From contig DIHT01000064.1 of assembly GCA_002420305.1 (NCBI GenBank), positions 71,418 to 135,417 of the forward strand: 64,000 nt of DNA, read 5' to 3'. This DNA comes from Akkermansiaceae bacterium UBA5689 (lineage in GTDB: Bacteria; Verrucomicrobiota; Verrucomicrobiia; Verrucomicrobiales; Akkermansiaceae). Both the position numbers and the translations under genes were made by a program. The notes beneath the pieces are model-generated. The model had not been told where the DNA came from. It saw nothing but the letters and a program-made list of their open reading frames with translations, and did no database searches. Positions 43,644 through 53,900 of this stretch are shown one piece after another; position 1 is the first letter of the stretch; every line of letters starts with the position of its first letter.

Positions 43644-43792
43644 TTCTTACCCCGAATAGTGGTCAAGAGACTCATTAGCGCCAGAACCAAAACCAGAGCA
43701 CTGGCCGGAATCAACGCGGGCAAACCGATGCTAACAACGGCTGCAGAACTCAGGAATTTACGGGGGTTGGTCTCAGAATTTATCCGGCGCAC
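43640..43792 (-). CDS. Possible 50-residue single-pass membrane peptide
   Basis: Too short for usual ORF cut-offs. GTG start, 50 codons, TGA stop overlapping the ATG of the downstream PDZ/toroid gene as ATGA. An in-frame TAA lies two codons upstream of the GTG. The peptide has a basic N-terminus (MRRINSETNPRK), a hydrophobic helix (LPALIPASALVLVLALMSLL) and a basic tail (TIRGKK), a credible membrane segment. Against it: no clear ribosome-binding site. It may be a translational coupling leader or chance. Confidence 0.35.
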   Translation of the reverse strand: MRRINSETNPRKFLSSAAVVSIGLPALIPASALVLVLALMSLLTTIRGKK

Positions 43793-43933
43793 TTCGTTTT
43801 AGGACCCCAGCGCCGTACAAGCGGTTCTTCTCGTTCGATCCGGGTGACAGGTGAAGGACTATAGACAAGTCAACATCAGTGAATCTGATTGGAGATCTAA
43901 TCCTCTGGTCGCCTCTAGAGAGCCCTAGCTGCT

Positions 43934-44725
43934 TCACTTCATTTCTCGCACCCAAACATTGCGGAAGCGAACGTCCTGCCCATGCTCCTGAAGCTTGAGG
44001 CCGCCGAGCGCCGGACTGATCTTGATCCCCCCGTTGGCCTTCTTGATCTCGATGTCATCGTGAACTTTGACGCCGTTCCACCACACCGTGGCTCGAGCGG
44101 GCTCAATCAGCTTATCCCCATCCCAGCGGGCCGCCTTCGTGATGAAGTGAAAGGAGTGCCACTCCCCATTAGGGCGCCAGGCGTTGACGTCCGGGACACG
44201 CTCCATGCAAAAAGCAGCAATCCCGTGGGGCCCGATCTTCCAGTTGTAGGGATCTTTCGTGTCCTTCCCCTTAGGTGATTCAATCTGGATCTCATACCGG
44301 TTATGAAGATAGACGCCACTGTTGGAGTAACCCTCCAGCGAATCGTCACCACGTTTTCCGCACAGAACAAAATCCACGTGGCCTTCCAGGTCTTTGTATT
44401 TCTTCTTGGTGACCAGATCGTGCGTCCCCCAGCTCTTACCTCCATTGGTCATGAGAACCTTCCCCTCGTCGGTCGGGCTCTGCACCAGCGACCACGTGAT
44501 CTTCATGTCTTTTTTGGGCCACATTTCCCAGTTGGCATCGATTGATTTCTGGGTCCCGTCAAAGAGGATGTCCGCACCCTCAGGGGCTTTTGCACCAGCG
44601 TCTTTAGTCTTGTCATACCCGGGCTTATCTTGCGGCTGGGGAACTTTGGGGTTTGCGCCCGCTGGAGCAGCAAGCAAAACGAATGTCAAAATAGCAATAT
44701 GGGCGGCGGTATTTTTAAAATTCAC
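43934..44725 (-). CDS. Secreted DUF1080 (3-keto-disaccharide hydrolase-like) protein
   Basis: 263 residues from GTG at 44725, with GAGAGGA ribosome-binding site about 9 bp upstream. Signal peptide (about 1-24, ILTFVLLAAPAGA), a short Pro/Lys-rich segment, then DUF1080 (about 50-263: LFDGTQKSIDANWEMW, GTHDLVTKKKYKDLEGHVDF, GVYLHNRYEIQIESP, ATVWWNGVKVHDDIEI, ALGGLKLQEHGQDVRFRNVWVREMK). The last two segments are classical for the family. The frame extends 33 codons upstream without signal character. It is followed downstream by the small membrane peptide and PDZ/toroid gene. Confidence 0.9.
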   Translation of the reverse strand: MNFKNTAAHIAILTFVLLAAPAGANPKVPQPQDKPGYDKTKDAGAKAPEGADILFDGTQKSIDANWEMWPKKDMKITWSLVQSPTDEGKVLMTNGGKSWGTHDLVTKKKYKDLEGHVDFVLCGKRGDDSLEGYSNSGVYLHNRYEIQIESPKGKDTKDPYNWKIGPHGIAAFCMERVPDVNAWRPNGEWHSFHFITKAARWDGDKLIEPARATVWWNGVKVHDDIEIKKANGGIKISPALGGLKLQEHGQDVRFRNVWVREMK

Positions 44726-44839
44726 TGTAGTGTCCTCTCTGAATCTTTGGATTAACGTCACTGGTGTGACCACGCGACCCGCAGAATAAGCAATCTCCCG
44801 ACCGGAGCAAGGAAACCTTACCAAGTAGGCACGGGCTTT

Positions 44840-47611
44840 TTAGGCACTCGCCAGCTGCTCAACCGGAGGTGCAAATTTCGTCAGGTTGATTCCCTCCACG
44901 GCCTGCTTATATTCTTCCATGTTGGGGATACGACCAAGGATCGCGGAAAGAACCACGACTGGTGTTGAGGCGAGCAATGACTCTCCCTTCTTCCTTTCGG
45001 AATCTTCCACCACCCGACCTTGGAATAGACGCGTCGAAGTCGCTAGAACAGTGTCCCCCTTCTCCGCCTTCTCTTGGTTTCCCATGCAGAGGTTGCACCC
45101 GGGCCTCTCGAGATACATCATGTTCTCATATCCAAGACGAGCGGTATTCTTGGGAGCATCATCGTTAAAGACAAAGCCTGAATACTTCTGCAGAATTTCC
45201 CAGTCTCCCTCCTCTTTCAACTCCTCAATAATGTTATAGGTAGGTGCCGCCACAACGAGTGGCGCCTTGAACTCGACGGCGCCCTGCTCCTTTTCGAGGT
45301 TCCTCAGCATCTGAGAAACAATCTTAAGATCCCCCTTGTGAACCATACAGGAGCCCACGAATCCGAGATCCACTTTTTTCTCTCCTCCGTAATAGGAAAC
45401 AGCTCGGATCGTGTCATGGGTGTACCTTTTGGAGACGTCATCGTTGCTGACATCAGGATCCGCAATCATCGGCTCCACGATCTCATTCAGATCAACCACG
45501 AATTCAGCGGAATACTTCGCACTAAGGTCGGGTCGTAAGGCAGGTTTTTCTCCCGATCGAATGTCCTCGATTCTCTTCTCGGCTATCTCAATCAGCCCCC
45601 TCAAGACCTCGGGCTCATTGTCCATCCCCTTATCGATCATGATCTGGATGCGAGCCTTCGCAATTTCCAAGGATTCACTTAAGACGGCGTCCTCGGAAAT
45701 ACAGATCGAGGCCTTGGCCTTCATCTCTGCCGTCCAATCCGTAAAAGTGAACGCCTGATCGGAAGGCAAGGTCCCTAGATGCACCTCGATGATCCGCCCC
45801 TGAAACACATTGTCTCCGAACTTTTTCAACATCTGAGCCTGTGTAGCGTGCACCACATCCCGAAAATCCATATGACCCTTGAGCTCACCCTTGAAGGTCA
45901 CTTTAACGGATTCTGGAATCGGCATTGTGGCCTCGCCTGTCGCCAGGGCGAGAGCTACCGTTCCTGAATCAGCCCCAAATGCCACTCCTTTGGACATCCG
46001 GGTATGGGAATCACCTCCAATGATAATCGCCCATTCATCTACGGTAAGGTCATTGAGCACCTTGTGGATGACATCGGTCATCGCATGGTAACTTCCCTGG
46101 GGATCCCGCGAAGTGATAAGCCCAAACTCATGCATGAAATTCATCAATTTGGGAATGTTCGTCTGGGCTCTCTTATCCCAGACGGAAGCAGTATGGCATC
46201 CTGACTGGTAGGCCCCATCAACCGTTGGCGCAATAACAGTCGCAGCCATGGCCTCGAGCTCTTGAGAGGTCATCAGGCCAGTTGTGTCCTGCGACCCGAC
46301 GATATTGACTCTCACCCTCACATCAGATCCAGCATGGAGAATCCTATCCCCGGCTACTCCCACCGCGTTCCTATTGAAAATCTTCTCTACCGCAGTAAGA
46401 CCCTGCCCTTCATGAGAAACCTCCTTTGAGGGAGCGAAAACCTGCTCCGGCTCAACCCCGAGCAGCTCTGCAGACAAACTCTGGAGTTTTTTACCGAAGA
46501 CCACCGCATAAGACCCACCCGCCTTGATGAATTCAACTTTCTGAGGAGTCAGTGCGGATGAAATATCCACAAGCTCCTTATCCTCCTCGTAAAGCTTCTT
46601 CTCCCTCGTGTTGATTGTCAGGACTTTTCCTGTTTCGACCGAGTAGACCTGTTCAAGGACTGGATCTCCACTTTCATCGAGAACCGGCTCTCCAGTCTCG
46701 TCCACCTTTTTGACCCAGTTATCGAGGTCAATACCAATCCCCCCGGTCACACCCACGGTGGTGAGGAAAATCGGGGAGATGCCATTTGTTCCAGCGACGA
46801 TGGGAGCAATATTAACGAAGGGCACGTAGGGACTCGCCTGCCTTCCCGTCCACAAAGCGACATTGTTCACTCCAGACATCCGGGATGAACCCACTCCCAT
46901 GGTTCCCTTCTCGGCAATCAGCATTACCCTTTTACCGGGATGATTTGCCTGTAGGCCCTCAATCTCTTTCTGCGCAGACTCAGAAATCAGACACTTACCA
47001 TGCAGCTCGCGATCAGAGCGTGAGTGAGCCTGATTGCCGGGAGAGAGCAGGTCCGTTGATATATCCCCTTCCGCGGCGATATAAGTGACCACTTCGATCT
47101 CCTCCTCCACGTCCGGCAAAGTGGTAAAGAATTCAGCTCTCGCATAACTCTCAAGAATATCCCGGGCGATTTTGTGACCAGCTTCATAAGCGTCCTTCAG
47201 ACGATTGGTATCCGCATCATACAGGAAGACTTGAGTCTTGAGGACAACGGCTGCTTCCTGTGCCAGAACAGCATCAGCCCCAAGGGCAAGATCGAGCAGA
47301 ACCTCAAGCGAAGGACCGCCCTTCATATGAGACAATAACTCAAAGGCAAAAGTCTTCGTAATCTCTTCAACTACTACCTCGCCCTCAATAATCCTCTTGA
47401 GGAATTGAGCCTTTACGCCAGCGGCGGCGGTTGTTCCCGGCAACGTATTGTAAATAAAGAATCTGAGTGAGTCTTCCCGGTGCTCATTCCCTAAGTCTTC
47501 GATTTGCTCGGAAATCTCTGCCAAAAGAGGGCCGCCGTCAATTGGCTTGGGATGCAATCCCTGATCCTTGCGTTCCTCGATTTCTCTTAGGTATTCCGAA
47601 TACAAGCTCAT
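44840..47611 (-). CDS. acnB: Aconitate hydratase B
   Basis: 923 residues, a TCA-cycle aconitase of the bacterial B type with the HEAT-like domain first. 4Fe-4S ligands: cysteine in VGSCMVHKGDL and the pair in GCNLCMGNQE. Other motifs: IIGGDSHTRMSKGVAFGADSGTVALALATGEA, DGAYQSGCHTASVWDKRAQ, AEKGTMGVGSSRMSGVNNVALW. The GSC motif lacks the TN of many aconitases but the three cysteines are kept. Length is slightly over the E. coli enzyme (865) owing to small insertions. It is alone, with a 355-bp upstream gap. Confidence 0.96.
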   Translation of the reverse strand: MSLYSEYLREIEERKDQGLHPKPIDGGPLLAEISEQIEDLGNEHREDSLRFFIYNTLPGTTAAAGVKAQFLKRIIEGEVVVEEITKTFAFELLSHMKGGPSLEVLLDLALGADAVLAQEAAVVLKTQVFLYDADTNRLKDAYEAGHKIARDILESYARAEFFTTLPDVEEEIEVVTYIAAEGDISTDLLSPGNQAHSRSDRELHGKCLISESAQKEIEGLQANHPGKRVMLIAEKGTMGVGSSRMSGVNNVALWTGRQASPYVPFVNIAPIVAGTNGISPIFLTTVGVTGGIGIDLDNWVKKVDETGEPVLDESGDPVLEQVYSVETGKVLTINTREKKLYEEDKELVDISSALTPQKVEFIKAGGSYAVVFGKKLQSLSAELLGVEPEQVFAPSKEVSHEGQGLTAVEKIFNRNAVGVAGDRILHAGSDVRVRVNIVGSQDTTGLMTSQELEAMAATVIAPTVDGAYQSGCHTASVWDKRAQTNIPKLMNFMHEFGLITSRDPQGSYHAMTDVIHKVLNDLTVDEWAIIIGGDSHTRMSKGVAFGADSGTVALALATGEATMPIPESVKVTFKGELKGHMDFRDVVHATQAQMLKKFGDNVFQGRIIEVHLGTLPSDQAFTFTDWTAEMKAKASICISEDAVLSESLEIAKARIQIMIDKGMDNEPEVLRGLIEIAEKRIEDIRSGEKPALRPDLSAKYSAEFVVDLNEIVEPMIADPDVSNDDVSKRYTHDTIRAVSYYGGEKKVDLGFVGSCMVHKGDLKIVSQMLRNLEKEQGAVEFKAPLVVAAPTYNIIEELKEEGDWEILQKYSGFVFNDDAPKNTARLGYENMMYLERPGCNLCMGNQEKAEKGDTVLATSTRLFQGRVVEDSERKKGESLLASTPVVVLSAILGRIPNMEEYKQAVEGINLTKFAPPVEQLASA

Positions 47612-47966
47612 GGATGGAACGAGGGAATTCTACTGAATCAATGCTCAATGGAGAAGCCCGGACTCTGGTTTTATCAGTTCAGCAAAAGAAGAAGCGCCCG
47701 AAAGCCTCCTCGGGAAGCGTTCGGAGGCCATGGGTTTGACAGGCGATCCGCACTATTGGCTCCCTACGCAGAGTCAATAAGTTGCGAATCTGAGACGAAG
47801 CCTATCACTACACGCTCCGCTCTTCGAGTGTCATTTTACATCGATCGCAACAATGAAAGATTGAGCCTTAGACCGTTCACCACGGCCCGCGCTTACATAC
47901 GGACACACGCGTTCCGTCCCGGGGATCTTCTTCAACCCCCGCCAGTGCTCTCAACAGAGTCGGTCC
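47612..47966. other. Gene-free region between purC and acnB
   Basis: 355 bp upstream of acnB and downstream of purC (both minus strand). It must contain the acnB promoter, but no convincing -35/-10 pair, terminator hairpin or repeat was recognised. A plus-strand open frame crosses it (47648 to inside purC) but looks like a chance frame. Confidence 0.3.
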
Positions 47967-49019
47967 TTAGAGTAGCGCATCCAGAATCAGATTCGTGGAT
48001 TCTACAATTCTTTGTTCTCTAGGCCGTAGATCTGGAGTGAATGCTGTAGCCGTAAGGTGCTGCAGACCTTCGATATAGCGAACAGCGATTTCATTAGCCT
48101 GATCCTCCGAGAACTGCTGTCCCTTCTCCTTGACCATGCCCCGGGCAAACTCTTTGGAAAAGGAGACCGGCTTACCGTCCCGGCTAAGCAATTCTCCTTG
48201 CTCATCGATCCTCCAGAAGCGGGAAGAGTCCATCGTGTATAACTCATCCGCAGCCACGATTTCTCCTTCCGCATTAATTCCATGTTCCGTCTTCGTGTCC
48301 ACAAGAACCATTCCCCTCTCTGAGAGATATTGGGAAACCATTCCAAAGGCCATCAGGGATGAATTGCGCACTTGGGCATACTGGCCCTCGCTGCAGATCC
48401 CATTTTCAATCAGGTAAGCCGCGTCAATAGTTCGGTCCACCGCCTCCTTGGTGCTGGGGGTATCCATCAGGTATGGCAGCACGCCATTTGGTTCTAAATC
48501 GGCCAGAGTCACTTCATGACCTGCATAATTCATACTCTCATCACCCTTCTCCTTCGCTGAAATCCAGTGCTGGTAGAGCGAAGTAGAGGTGGAGCTTTCA
48601 GCCATATACAGACGAAGAACATTCTCCAATTGGATAAGCTTCAGATTTTCCGCAGGAATCACCGTCGACGACGGGGAAAGACCCTCAACTTCGAATTGCG
48701 AAGAACCAAGAACCGGTTTGACCAGTCGGAGCATGTGATCGTGATTAAATGCCAGAACCTGATCCTTGAATGGAATCGCTCCACGGTTCACATCATGAGT
48801 CGAGATGCGATTATTCCGAAACATCAGGCGAATTGGCTTCCCGGAGGCACTTTTCAGGCCCGGACCAAAGACAGAGTCTGAAACCTTGCCTTCGAGAACG
48901 GTGCTCCCGTTCAACCGCGGAATGTCACCATCCTCAATCAACTGCTTGATCGGGCGTCCTTCATTTACGGTAGCCCCATGGGCCACCACAAGTTCACGTA
49001 TCTGTTGCTCGTCTAACAT
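47967..49019 (-). CDS. purC: Phosphoribosylaminoimidazole-succinocarboxamide synthase (SAICAR synthetase)
   Basis: 350 residues. Purine-synthesis ligase joining CAIR and aspartate with ATP. Seen: LEGKVSDSVFG (Gly-rich loop equivalent), FRNNRISTHDVNRGAIPFKDQVL, the substrate region LRLYMAESSTSTSLYQHW, LVDTKTEHGINAEGEIVAADELYTMDSSRFW. It is longer than the 235-240-residue E. coli enzyme and resembles the longer yeast-like PurC class. It is divergent from the peroxiredoxin gene. Confidence 0.94.
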   Translation of the reverse strand: MLDEQQIRELVVAHGATVNEGRPIKQLIEDGDIPRLNGSTVLEGKVSDSVFGPGLKSASGKPIRLMFRNNRISTHDVNRGAIPFKDQVLAFNHDHMLRLVKPVLGSSQFEVEGLSPSSTVIPAENLKLIQLENVLRLYMAESSTSTSLYQHWISAKEKGDESMNYAGHEVTLADLEPNGVLPYLMDTPSTKEAVDRTIDAAYLIENGICSEGQYAQVRNSSLMAFGMVSQYLSERGMVLVDTKTEHGINAEGEIVAADELYTMDSSRFWRIDEQGELLSRDGKPVSFSKEFARGMVKEKGQQFSEDQANEIAVRYIEGLQHLTATAFTPDLRPREQRIVESTNLILDALL

Positions 49020-49261
49020 AGATTTAATCCAGTTGGTAAACTGCTACATTCTGGATGCCCGCGAGGGGAGCGGAAAGTTCATCCGAGAGAAAATGAGCGG
49101 GCCAGCCCCCATATCGGCCACCCAATTTCTCCCACTTGTTCACAGTTGCTAACATTGCCATACCCGCAGGAGGTGCTACTTTCTCCAGCGGATGCGGATC
49201 CTCCCGTGCCCTGGCCCATCAGCAGCTAACTTCACAAAGAGCAACAGAACGAATTCTACCA

Positions 49262-49888
49262 ATGACTACACTCGTAGGAAAAACAGCCCCGGACTTTACC
49301 ACCCAAGCAGTCATGGGAAATGGTGAAGTGGTCGAAGATTACAATTTCAGTTCCGCGATCGCCGGAAAGTACGCTGTTCTCTTCTTTTACCCGATGGATT
49401 TCACCTTCGTATGTCCAACCGAATTGATCAGCCTGAATAACCGGATAGACACATTTCGCGACTTAGGGGTAGAAGTTGTTGGAGTATCGATCGACTCCCA
49501 CTGGACTCATAGCGCGTGGAGAAATACAGATGTCGATAGCGGCGGCATCGGCCAAGTAGACTACACTCTCGCAGCAGATCTCAGCCACGCCATCTGCCAA
49601 TCCTATGGCATTGAAAGTGACGGCGGGAAGTCTTACTACCCTGCAGGAGTTGCCATGCGCGCCACTTTCATCATCGACCAGAAAGGAATCATCCGAAGCA
49701 TGACCGTCAACGATGAACCCCTTGGACGGAATATGGACGAGGTGATTCGCACTATTGAGGGGCTCCAGTTTTTCGAGGAAAATGGCCAAGTATGTCCTGC
49801 TGGATGGAACAAGGACAAGGCAGCCTTCACACCAGCTGACCCCTCAAAACTCGCCGACTACCTTTCAGAAAACGCCAAGGGACTGTAA
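49262..49888 (+). CDS. Typical 2-Cys peroxiredoxin (AhpC/TSA family)
   Basis: 208 residues from the ATG at 49262, the family start (TTLVGKTAPDFTTQAV). Peroxidatic Cys51 in DFTFVCPTE and resolving Cys178 in VCPAGW are both present. YPAGVAMRATFIIDQ and the C-terminal helix that gates the active site follow. It reduces hydrogen and organic peroxides using thioredoxin-type donors. The frame is open 42 codons further upstream without family similarity. An OxyR-type site was not identified. Confidence 0.96.
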   Translation: MTTLVGKTAPDFTTQAVMGNGEVVEDYNFSSAIAGKYAVLFFYPMDFTFVCPTELISLNNRIDTFRDLGVEVVGVSIDSHWTHSAWRNTDVDSGGIGQVDYTLAADLSHAICQSYGIESDGGKSYYPAGVAMRATFIIDQKGIIRSMTVNDEPLGRNMDEVIRTIEGLQFFEENGQVCPAGWNKDKAAFTPADPSKLADYLSENAKGL

Positions 49889-49915
49889 TCCAGCCAGCCC
49901 CTACCAGCAAAATCC

Positions 49916-50824
49916 TCAAGGTCGACCTGAAAGCTCCTTGTCCAGCATTTCGAGGATCAGCGCCGCACGCTGCTCATCGCGAAATTCGGGACCCCCGTGA
50001 CCTGCTCCCGGGATGATTTGCAGCACGGCCTGCAGCCCTGCCTTATCGTAGGCGGCCTTGATCCTTTTGCCGTGCTCTATCCGCTCCGGTTGATCAGCCC
50101 CACCTACAAGAAAAAGAATCGGCGGATCATCCGATGTGATGTGGCTCGTCACACTGGCCTTGCGCACAAGAGCGACCTTCTCCGAGGGCTTACCCCCGAG
50201 AAGCTGGAAGAGGGAACTCGCGGGCTTGTCCCAACGATCTGGGGCTGTAATGGCATCATGATGGAGATCCGTAGGACTATACATCCCGAGGCCCAGCTGA
50301 ACCCTGCTCGAATACTCGAGATAACCTCCAACGGATCCTTCTAACTCTTCAACACCCCCGGTAGTGGCCAGAAGCAAGGCGAGATGCCCACCTGCAGATG
50401 CTCCCGCCACCGCGACCCGCTCTGCCTGAAACCCCAGCGCATCCGCACGCGCCCGTAGAAAACGGATAGCCCCTTTGCAGTCATGCAGAATGACAGGGAA
50501 TTTGGCAGCATGACTCTTGCGGTAGCCGACACTCGCCACGGCATACCCATGCCGGACAAGCCACCGCACCTGACAACTCTCCTTGGACCCAGACCGCCAT
50601 GACCCCCCGTGAAAAAAGACAACCAGATGAGGCCTTCCTTCCTTCTTTGGAAGATACAAATCCAGGCTCAATGGGACATCGTCTACCTCAGCAAAGACGA
50701 CTCCCCGGTAAATCTTCTCAGACCTAGCCTGCTCCACGATGGACCCTTCAGGACCCCGCTCCAGCGCCTCCACTACGGATAACTGCGCCAGCATGCACAG
50801 GAGAACAAGTCGAACTAGAATCAT
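49916..50824 (-). CDS. Secreted alpha/beta hydrolase (esterase/lipase, HGG type)
   Basis: 302 residues. Signal peptide (about 1-20) then a BD-FAE/hormone-sensitive-lipase-like fold: oxyanion HGGSW, nucleophile Ser in GASAGGHLAL, acid Asp near LFLVGGADQPE and His in GAGHGGPEF, so the triad is intact. Likely an esterase on acetylated or feruloylated carbohydrates or small esters. It is convergent with the peroxiredoxin gene. Confidence 0.9.
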   Translation of the reverse strand: MILVRLVLLCMLAQLSVVEALERGPEGSIVEQARSEKIYRGVVFAEVDDVPLSLDLYLPKKEGRPHLVVFFHGGSWRSGSKESCQVRWLVRHGYAVASVGYRKSHAAKFPVILHDCKGAIRFLRARADALGFQAERVAVAGASAGGHLALLLATTGGVEELEGSVGGYLEYSSRVQLGLGMYSPTDLHHDAITAPDRWDKPASSLFQLLGGKPSEKVALVRKASVTSHITSDDPPILFLVGGADQPERIEHGKRIKAAYDKAGLQAVLQIIPGAGHGGPEFRDEQRAALILEMLDKELSGRP

Positions 50825-50917
50825 TACGTCAGGCGCTTAGAGAGCTAAGTATAAAAGTAAATGAACGCCCACAACCCTAACAACGAAAAGAAAATCAGCG
50901 CGACTCCCTGAATCCGG

Positions 50918-53900
50918 TCAATTCTTCAGGAAAATCTGACTCCTCACCACCAGCCCAACGAGCTCACGCAGGCGATTGTCTCTCTTTTCCAGTTCAGCAG
51001 TGATTCGGTCAAGTTCACCGCGATCTACGGCCTCAAGTTTCCTTCCCGTAGCGTAGGTAAGCATCTTCTTGGCGAGGTTCCTCGCAATCAGCTCCTTCCT
51101 TTCCATCAACATGCTCTTAAACTCCACGATGTCTTTGATCTCTCTGCCACTTGACAGGATGGTGGAGGTATCGATCGGCCCATTCGCACGCCTGTAACGA
51201 TCGCGCCAACGCCCCACCACGTCAAAGTTTTCAAAGGCAAATCCCATAGGATCGATTTTACGGTGACAACTGCTACACGCTTCATTGGCCCGGTGAAGGT
51301 CCAGCAACTCACGAATCGTGGTGGCTTCACGAGTGTCAGTCGGAAGCGGCTCCACATCCGGCGGGGCCGGAGAAGGAGGAGTCCCGAGCACGTTTTCAAG
51401 GATCCAGACCCCGCGGATAACCGGTGAGGTATCCACGCCATTGGCGGTTGCGGTCATCACTCCTGGTTGAGTGAAGATTCCACCGCGTCGCGGATCCTCC
51501 AACTTGACCTTCCTGAGGCGCTCCCCACGAATCCCCTCCCGCCGGTAGATCCATTTCGCCAGCGTCTGATTCATGAAGGTATAATCTCCGTCGATGAACT
51601 CCTCAATACGTCCATTTCTCTCAAGAATATCTCCAAAGTAGGCAGTCACCTGCTTCATGAGCAAAGGCTCCACCCTGAGATTCTTGTAAAACTGATAATC
51701 TCCACCTGAAGGAGGCATCTTACCAAGCTTATCCATCCGCAGCCACGTTGACGGAAAATGCCTGACAAAGGCTGCCGCCCTCGGGTCCCGAAGCATTCGC
51801 TCCACCTGACGATCGAGCTCCATAGGATTCCGGAGTTTCCCCTTCTCCGCCAAGTCCATGAGAATCTGATCCGGCATTGAAGACCAGAGAAAATAGCTTA
51901 GACGTGAAGCAAGGGCGTAATCATCAAGCGCCCCAGAATCCTCCTTGAGGTAGAGAAATTGAGGAGAGCACATGAGCGCGGCGTAACCATCCTGCATGGC
52001 TCTGACATAGGGCGGCACCGCCTCCTTTGACTTTTTGGGCTGGGCCACATTGTGCAAGGGATCTTTCGAGAGCTTGACGTGAGTTGAATTCGCTCCACTC
52101 CATCCAGCCCGGAAACTGTTGTTTCCCCCATAAGCGAAATATTCGACCCGGATCATATGCTCCCCCTCGCCAAGCTCTACCTTACCCTTCTTCAGTTCAG
52201 GGCCGTGCAAGCCGTCATGCAAGATGACCTCTTGCCCCTCAACGAGCAGTCTGGCTCCATCATCCGACGCCATTTCGAAGAGATACTCACCCGCCTTGGG
52301 GGCCTCAATCAACCCCTCGAATACCATACCAAAATACTCCTTTCTTCCCGAGGCCCCTGTATCGATGAAGCCCTTTGGTAGCGCACCATTAGAAACCGGC
52401 TTGAGGGCATTAAAATCCGGAAGCTTGTCCCATTTCCCCTCATAGACCTGGTAACGAAGATTCTTGATGCCACCCGCAACCTTCACCACCGGACCAGCCT
52501 GTTGCTTAAGCACCAGCTGCACGTAAGGCTCTATCTCATCAGGCTGCACCGGGCGTCGGAAACACCTCTCTGCGAAGGACAGCAGAAGATTTCGGATTTC
52601 CTCTTCTTCTCCTGAGGACGAACCATAAAGGGCCGTATGGCTCCGGGGAGGCCACGCTCCCACAACAGGCTCCACCTTAAGGCTATGAATCCTGAGATGA
52701 GGCCCACGATACCCTCCCTCGAAAAGGAGGCGCGCCATGTTCATCCCCCAATTGTCATGTCCCTCCTTATCGGCTTTTTTGTCCGGTCGTTTAAAGAACT
52801 TCGCCGGAAGATAATCCTCCACGATCTTTTCCGGTCGGACAACTTTTTCGGTGGGACCGTTCTCCCACCCCAGCCAGGGCGTCCAAGTCTTATCCATCCA
52901 GACCTCATGGATGAACACCTTCTTACTACCATCGGAAGGAACCGACCACAGGGCCTCCGGCGTGGAAGTTGGTCCCGCAATCCCTCCATTTTTTGTATCC
53001 GCAATGTTCAAGCACAGTTGAAACGGATCTTTCGTATCAACCTTCACGGTCTCTTCCCATGGGTGCCGGGGATTATGTCCCGATACTTCCAGTGTGATCC
53101 GGTATCTCCCCGAGAGACCCACCCCGCCGCGTAGATCAGTGGGCGCTACTCGACCGTAACGCTCATATCCCACCGCCATCATTTCGTAGCGTTCCTCTAA
53201 TTCCCGAGAAACTGTCTCGATCAGATTACGCCCCTTACCATTGATCAAATGCCCTGTGAACTGATGAGCCTTCGCCTCGGGCCGGGTTCCGAGCTCAGTC
53301 GCCTGCTCCAAAGTCTCCTCCACCGCGCCTAGAGTCAGCTTCAGGAGAAAGTCCGACATCACCAGATGATCTCCGAGATTAAAGAAGCCATCCTCCTGTT
53401 CATCCTCCGGGAAAAACCTCAGGGGATCATTGCCCGTTCGCTCTACGCTCCCATTCCCATTGTTATCAACGAGACGGGATCCCGCTGCATCCGGCCTGTA
53501 TTGTGGCCCATCGAGATAGAGGAGATCTCGCAGAGTATTTCGTAGCTCATGGCGATTCAGACGCCGGATGACGGTGCGCCCGCCTGTACTGCGCATCTTC
53601 GTATAAAACGAAGAAAGTTCTCCCGTGAGCTGATGCACGATCGGAGACCATTCCTCTTTTGATGGCTGAAGGCTCTTACGGGGCGGCATTTCCCCAAGAT
53701 TGAGCTGATCGAGAATATTCTGCCAGGTCTCCAGAGTCTCAATGTCCGAAAGGTCGGTTTTCAGGGTATCGAAGCGATAATCCCCCTTCTGCTTTTCCGC
53801 CCCATGACAATCGATGCAGTATTCTTTCAAAAACGGGCGAATTGCACCGAGATTATTCTCAGCCACCAGCCCTGGGGAAAAGCTCAGCGAGACAATTACG

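Noticed and set aside
42050..44900. Mobile element inserted at the tmRNA 3' end
   Set aside because: No integrase gene and no second copy of the tmRNA 3' end (GGTTCGACTCCCC) were seen downstream.
47648..48022. A 124-codon plus-strand open frame across the purC-acnB gap
   Set aside because: It runs into purC antisense, has biased composition (Arg/Ser/Pro) and no recognisable domain; better explained as a chance frame.
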